64,000 nucleotides of DNA, from positions 744,001 through 808,000 of the forward strand of contig JAFCIZ010000005.1 of NCBI GenBank assembly GCA_017871115.1, in the 5' to 3' direction. The translations under genes and the position numbers were made by a program. Every line of letters begins with the position of its first letter. Within the stretch, counting starts at the first letter, position 1. This stretch comes from Cunninghamella blakesleeana (Eukaryota > Mucoromycota > Mucoromycetes > Mucorales > Cunninghamellaceae). Shown here in pieces: positions 59,674-64,000 of this stretch. Below the pieces are notes generated by a model. It did no database searches. It was not told the DNA's origin and saw only the letters and a list, made by a program, of their open reading frames with translations.

Positions 59674-60385
59674 TTTATAATTGTTGTGATTTGTTGTAGA
59701 ATTGATAATTATTTGAATAATAATGAAAAAAAAAAAAGATGAAATCAAGTCAAATTATTTCTTTTTATACCTTTTTTTTTAAAAAAAATAATCCTATATG
59801 TATGTTTACAAAAAGAATCAGAAACCGGCAAATGAGGTTTATTTATTTGCAATATATTATTATTACGTGCGTACGTCTTTTATTTTTATTTTACTTTTGG
59901 AAAGAAAAAAAGATTATTCCTTTGTCATTCTAGTTATTGTGTTTCGCCTTGTTTACGTAATTTTAAAATATGATTAATTTCATGCTATAAACAAACAATT
60001 TCTTTTAAAACACATATTAACAAATAAATAAATATTTTTTTAATGTCAATAACAAAAAAAGAAAATGTTTATTAGTTTATGCACAAAGAAATAAATGATA
60101 AAAAAAAAAAAGTGATATAATAAAAATAATATTAGCTATAGTAATAATAATAAAAAATGATACAAATTTGACAAAGTTAAATAAATAAAAAAAAGGGTAA
60201 TAATAAAATAAAATTTAACTGCGGTAATAAGATGAAATGATTTTTTTGAAATCGAGTTATAAAATGATAATATATAAAATTTATATGAAAGTTAGAAGAA
60301 TAAAAAAAAATGAAAATGAATAAGTGAGAGAGTGTATGTGTTTGCTGTGATGTAATAATAATAAAAAAATAAAATAAAATCAAAT
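59674..60385. other. Intergenic region between RLP24 and the GPI-protein gene
   Basis: About 710 bp with the GPI-protein promoter and the RLP24 3' flank. AT-rich; short frames are low complexity. Nothing else identified. Confidence 0.6.
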
Positions 60386-61234
60386 TTAATCTTCCATATC
60401 CATAGATTGATTTTGTTCTTCTTGAACTTTGGCGGCTTGGAAACGTTTTTTAGCTTCAAGAGGGGCGAGTTCAATATTTTGTTCAAGTACACGGATATCA
60501 TCAGCTTTTTCAGTTGCTTTCTTAACAGGAATAACACGGTTCTTATAGAAGGCTCTTTCACGTTTAGCTCTAATTTCTTGTACACGTTTCATTGCTTTAA
60601 GTGTTGTGGCCATCAAGTTACGGTCATAACGAACTGGTACATTGCGACGTTTTTCAAATTCAAAGGTGGAATCCTGTTTTTTTTTTTTTTTTTGAATAAA
60701 AATAATGAGTATAAATATATAAACACATATAACCCAATTTGTATATATATATATATATATATATATATAATCGATTGATTGCTTTTTTAAAAAATAATAA
60801 TAGTAATAGTAATACTTACAATAACCATTTCTTTGCCACTTGCTTTTCTGAAGGCCTTTGTCCACTTAACTTTTCTAGGATTACGCTTCATTTTAAAATT
60901 CTTATTACACTTTGATCTACAGAAACGGAAAGTCTATCAAAAAGTAAAGTAATAAAAATAATATGATTAATATATTAGATCATTTGAACATACTATAAAC
61001 TTTTTCTTTTATATATCTTTCTCTTTCTTGAATAGATCGTATGAATGGATCTTGATATGATTTATAAATTATTACTTCTTTTTTTTTGTTCCTTAAAATG
61101 TTTATCCTTTATATTTATTTTTAATATTTAGCTGATCTTTTATATTATTTTACCTTACTATCGTTTCTGACAAACATAGTACCATGACCAGGATAACAAG
61201 GTCCTGAACAGAAATAACAACGAGTAATATGCAT
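60386..61234 (-). CDS. RLP24: Ribosome biogenesis protein Rlp24 (L24e-like)
   Basis: Exons 61154-61234, 60820-60933 and 60673-60386 join in phase 0 to give 160 residues. The N-terminal L24e zinc module is split by the first intron ([20 protein letters not shown], then [12 protein letters not shown]), followed by [20 protein letters not shown] and KEMVID. The extension [20 protein letters not shown], then [20 protein letters not shown], distinguishes Rlp24 from ribosomal protein L24 itself. Rlp24 occupies the L24 site on nuclear pre-60S particles and is swapped out by the Drg1 AAA-ATPase in the cytoplasm. At 160 residues it is somewhat shorter than yeast Rlp24 at the C-terminus. A 24-residue C-terminal coiled acidic end closes with DMED. 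Confidence 0.94.
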
Positions 61235-61605
61235 TAGATATTATTTAATATTATAGATATTATTTAATATTATATATGTATATAAAAAAAAAAAAGAGTG
61301 AAAGAAAAAAAAAAATGAAAAGAAAAAAAATTAAAAATGGAAAATGAAAAAAGAAAATTATAGGTGGCTTATTGTCGACAAAAATCTGGGTATAAAAAAA
61401 TCAATTGGAAGAGATAAGGTTTTATTTAAAAAAAAAAAAAGCATAAATATGAACAAATCATATAAAAGTATGAGTTATATAAATATAGTTATATAGTTAT
61501 ATGTAAAATAAAATAACTATCCATAATCAAAATCAACTAATAAATTCTATAATAAATAAAACTAGGATATATAAATATTATTTTTCATTACTCTTCATTT
61601 TTTTT
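61235..61605. other. Short intergenic region upstream of RLP24
   Basis: About 370 bp containing the RLP24 promoter and the 3' flank of ESA1. A run-rich and AT-rich, with ATATTATTTAATATT repeats at 61240-61275. Nothing else seen. Confidence 0.55.
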
Positions 61606-63303
61606 TTACAAGTAACGTAATTGTGAAGGAGTAAAGTGCATAGGTTTCCATTCTAATTTTTCACTTAAAATGACTCTTTTCTTTTTCTTTTGTTGATTCC
61701 TTTCAAATTGTTCAATAACTTTTTCCCCAAGACAAATGATATGTTGACCACGATAATACCTTAGAGCACCGATATTATTTAAAGTATGTAAAATATCCTT
61801 ATCAGTGATGGAAGTATGTTGGGAAATATCTTCAATGGTGACTTCATCAGTAGCTGCTAATAAAAACCCAACGATTGTTTCTTGCCAGTAGTTACGGTAA
61901 GTCAAAAGACCCAAATCGGACAATGGTTTTTCAGGTGATCCAGTTCTACCTTCCACTTTTGATAATTCATAAGAAAATGCAATTAATAATTTTCCATAGC
62001 CCATTCGTTGATATTGTGGTAATGTTAAAATACAAGCAACGTTATAGCTTTCTGATGATTCCTTTTCCTTTGAAAAATATCCAATCAAGTGATAACCATA
62101 TGCATCCCTTTCTGTCATACAATAAAATAAAAATGGATCCACATCATAGTATAAAGTTTTATGATCTAAGAATAACTTGGATAATAAACATAAATTACGA
62201 CACCAGGTACGTTGTTTTCTACCATCAATTTCAAAAAAGGATATATTTTCATGACGATAAATCTCGTTTCCAGGAGGATGATGAAGCTGACAATGGTAGC
62301 GGTGGCGTTCCAATTGACGACGGGATATGTAGTACGTTAAACAAAATTCACAGATGTATAAAGTATCACAATAAGCATATTCGACAGGATAAGGTGAAAA
62401 ATACCAAGTTTCGACTTCATGTTTCCCCATTTGTATCAAATTAAAATTTTTAATCCGAGCGATTTCACTAACACATTGAGTCATTGATCCCGATGTACGT
62501 AATTGTTCAATTTCTTCCTTTTTTGAGAAAGTTGATTTTGGGTTAGGTGTTGCTCCATCTTCGTCGTCGTCGTCATCATCATCTTCATTATCTTCTTCTT
62601 TTATTTTTTTTTTACTATTAGTTTTAATCTTATCATCATCATCTTCATTCATCGTTTCCTTATTTTCATCATCATCCCCTTTTTCTTTTTTAATTATTAT
62701 TGAACTATCATCTACTGGAACTTTATTTTTATTATTGCTTTTTGATGATAGATCGTCTCCATCATCTGTGCTGGTATTATCTGTATCATTCCACTTTCTT
62801 TTTTGACTTTGTTGTTGATTCGTGTCATTATGTTCATCATTTGTTCCTGCAGTAATCGATTTAGATGAAAGAGAAGAAGAGATATGCTGTTGAGAAGAAG
62901 AAGTAGGCGTAGAAGATGAAGTAGGTGTGGATGGTTGAGGAGGAGGCGTTGAACCAACTGGTGTTTGTGACGATTCTCTTGCAGTTCTACCTTTTTTATT
63001 TCCTGCTGGTTTTTTTTTAAGTATAGGAAATGTCACTTCTCTTGTAAAATCTAATCGTGATATTGGCACCCATTCATCTAACCGTTTATTAAATTCAACA
63101 TAATGTACAAAATATTCTTGACCTCGCGTTGGTGTATTTCTTTCTAATAATATTTCTGCTTTTCTATATTCTGATTCTTTTATATTGTTTTTTACACTTA
63201 TTTTTTCTACAAATAATTTACAATTCACTGGTTTAGATAAAAACTTTTCCTTTTGTGCTTTTTGCTCTGAAGTTAAGGTCGATTCAGTTGATACAGTAGT
63301 CAT
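61606..63303 (-). CDS. ESA1: MYST histone acetyltransferase Esa1/Tip60
   Basis: Intronless, 565 residues. Residues about 25-90 form the Tudor-knot/chromo-barrel ([32 protein letters not shown]). A 160-residue disordered Ser/Lys/Asp-rich linker follows. The MYST catalytic domain (about 285-545) includes a C2HC zinc finger ([23 protein letters not shown]), the Cys-containing strand [20 protein letters not shown], and [19 protein letters not shown] with the catalytic Glu. The acetyl-CoA loop RMGYGK is intact. The chromo-barrel plus MYST order and [12 protein letters not shown] identify Esa1/Tip60 rather than Sas2 or Sas3. Esa1 is the NuA4 subunit that acetylates H4 and H2A. The linker is longer than in yeast (Esa1 is 445 residues). 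Confidence 0.96.
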   Translation of the reverse strand: MTTVSTESTLTSEQKAQKEKFLSKPVNCKLFVEKISVKNNIKESEYRKAEILLERNTPTRGQEYFVHYVEFNKRLDEWVPISRLDFTREVTFPILKKKPAGNKKGRTARESSQTPVGSTPPPQPSTPTSSSTPTSSSQQHISSSLSSKSITAGTNDEHNDTNQQQSQKRKWNDTDNTSTDDGDDLSSKSNNKNKVPVDDSSIIIKKEKGDDDENKETMNEDDDDKIKTNSKKKIKEEDNEDDDDDDDEDGATPNPKSTFSKKEEIEQLRTSGSMTQCVSEIARIKNFNLIQMGKHEVETWYFSPYPVEYAYCDTLYICEFCLTYYISRRQLERHRYHCQLHHPPGNEIYRHENISFFEIDGRKQRTWCRNLCLLSKLFLDHKTLYYDVDPFLFYCMTERDAYGYHLIGYFSKEKESSESYNVACILTLPQYQRMGYGKLLIAFSYELSKVEGRTGSPEKPLSDLGLLTYRNYWQETIVGFLLAATDEVTIEDISQHTSITDKDILHTLNNIGALRYYRGQHIICLGEKVIEQFERNQQKKKKRVILSEKLEWKPMHFTPSQLRYL

Positions 63304-64000
63304 TATATGAATAATAAAGTATAATGTTAAGTTGAGCTGGGTATTTTTATTTGTTGATAAAAGAAAGAGAAAAAAAAAAGCGAAAGAAAGAGAAAAAAAA
63401 AGGATTTTTTTTTTGAGAAAATAAAATATAAAATTAAAATTCCGCTGAGTAAATCCAGGTGATAAAATTTAATTGGCTAAAAACATATTTTTTTTCTTTT
63501 TCTTTGGATGGATAATACTTATGCGTATACTGTAAATATTTTTGGTCCTTAAAAGGAAATTCACACATAAATCTTTTGTATTAAAAGGGTCACCTCTTTT
63601 TTTAAAACTTAACAACTGAAATAAAAGACAGAATTCATATCATTGTTCTATATTAGTACCTGAATAGAAATAAGTGTACCTTAAGTGATTTTTTTATACG
63701 TACATATGAAGTCTGATAACCTTTTATTTTTATAAAGTGATAGGATAAAAATAATATTCCATAAATATGATAGATATGGTTATTAAAAACAATACTTGTG
63801 GATTACTTTTTCATTTTTTATTCTAAAAAAAAGTTACTCAAGTTCAAATTTAGTCAATTAGAGCAATTTTTTAGCTGGGCAGACAAAAAATTGAACGAAA
63901 TGCTAAGATATGATATTAGTATATCCGATATACTACTATATATGGTCATAGTTTAAAAAATATATCTTTATATTAAAAAATTTAGTATAGAAATATATTT
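63304..64000. other. Region upstream of ESA1, window end
   Basis: About 700 bp with the ESA1 promoter side and AT-rich DNA to the edge. A slightly less AT-rich piece at 63830-63960 has no coding match. Nothing firm identified. Confidence 0.5.

Noticed and set aside
61875..62444. Plus-strand 189-codon frame
   Set aside because: Antisense to the MYST catalytic domain of ESA1, which is unambiguous.
63830..63960. Slightly less AT-rich stretch at the window end as another transposon fragment
   Set aside because: No readable transposase or paired inverted repeats before the sequence ends.

Overview
The window looks like nuclear DNA of an early-diverging filamentous fungus, most likely Mucoromycota (Mucorales-like). 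It is very AT-rich, with long A/T runs and AT or AAT microsatellites. Genes carry many short introns with GTAAGT-like donors and TAG acceptors. Gene content is eukaryotic and fungal: an ERMES subunit (MDM34), VTS1, a PTP with a rhodanese domain of the Pyp/PTP2-3 type, an AreA-type GATA factor, a Pex24/DysF protein and GPI-anchored or secreted proteins. The species call is inference.

Layout. 1-260: 3' end of an NmrA-like gene (+). 1.05-4.3 kb: tyrosine phosphatase (+). 6.4-13.6 kb: three minus-strand housekeeping genes, MDM34, VTS1 and the PP1 catalytic subunit GLC7. 15-23.8 kb: a 17-exon gene (+) for a 2367-residue macroglobulin-like protein of unknown function, the largest gene here. 24.4-27.8 kb: a broken small secreted cysteine-rich gene, a MITE, POP8/RPP14 (-), a 67-residue membrane protein (+) sharing its upstream region, and a secreted His/Asp-rich protein (+). 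28-36.8 kb: a Lines homologue (-), HAP2/NF-YA (+), an RA-PH protein (-) and TFIIS (-). 37-40 kb: gene-poor tract with a small GC-richer block and a decayed Tc1/mariner transposase (-). 40.4-42.4 kb: C2 protein (-) and an intact small secreted cysteine-rich protein (+), paralogous to the broken copy at 24.5 kb. 44.5-53 kb: GATA factor, vacuolar-type amino-acid transporter and a C1-plus-Pex24/DysF membrane protein, all (+). 53.4-63.3 kb: secreted protein (-), DUF4436 membrane protein (+), GPI-anchored protein (-), RLP24 (-) and the MYST acetyltransferase ESA1 (-).

Exon structures were assembled by hand from donor and acceptor sites. Every proposed join keeps frame and restores recognisable family sequence, so most gene models are firm. 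The weakest points are first exons (Lines, HAP2) and one last exon (VTS1).

There is no operon or obvious pathway cluster; the genes are mostly unrelated housekeeping and regulatory loci. Several touch nutrient and stress signalling (AreA-type GATA factor, amino-acid transporter, HAP2, PTP, PP1), but adjacency is not evidence of joint function. The most interesting items are the uncharacterised giant protein, the C1/DysF fusion, the cysteine-rich paralogue pair whose two missing cysteines suggest a lost disulphide, and the two transposable-element relics.
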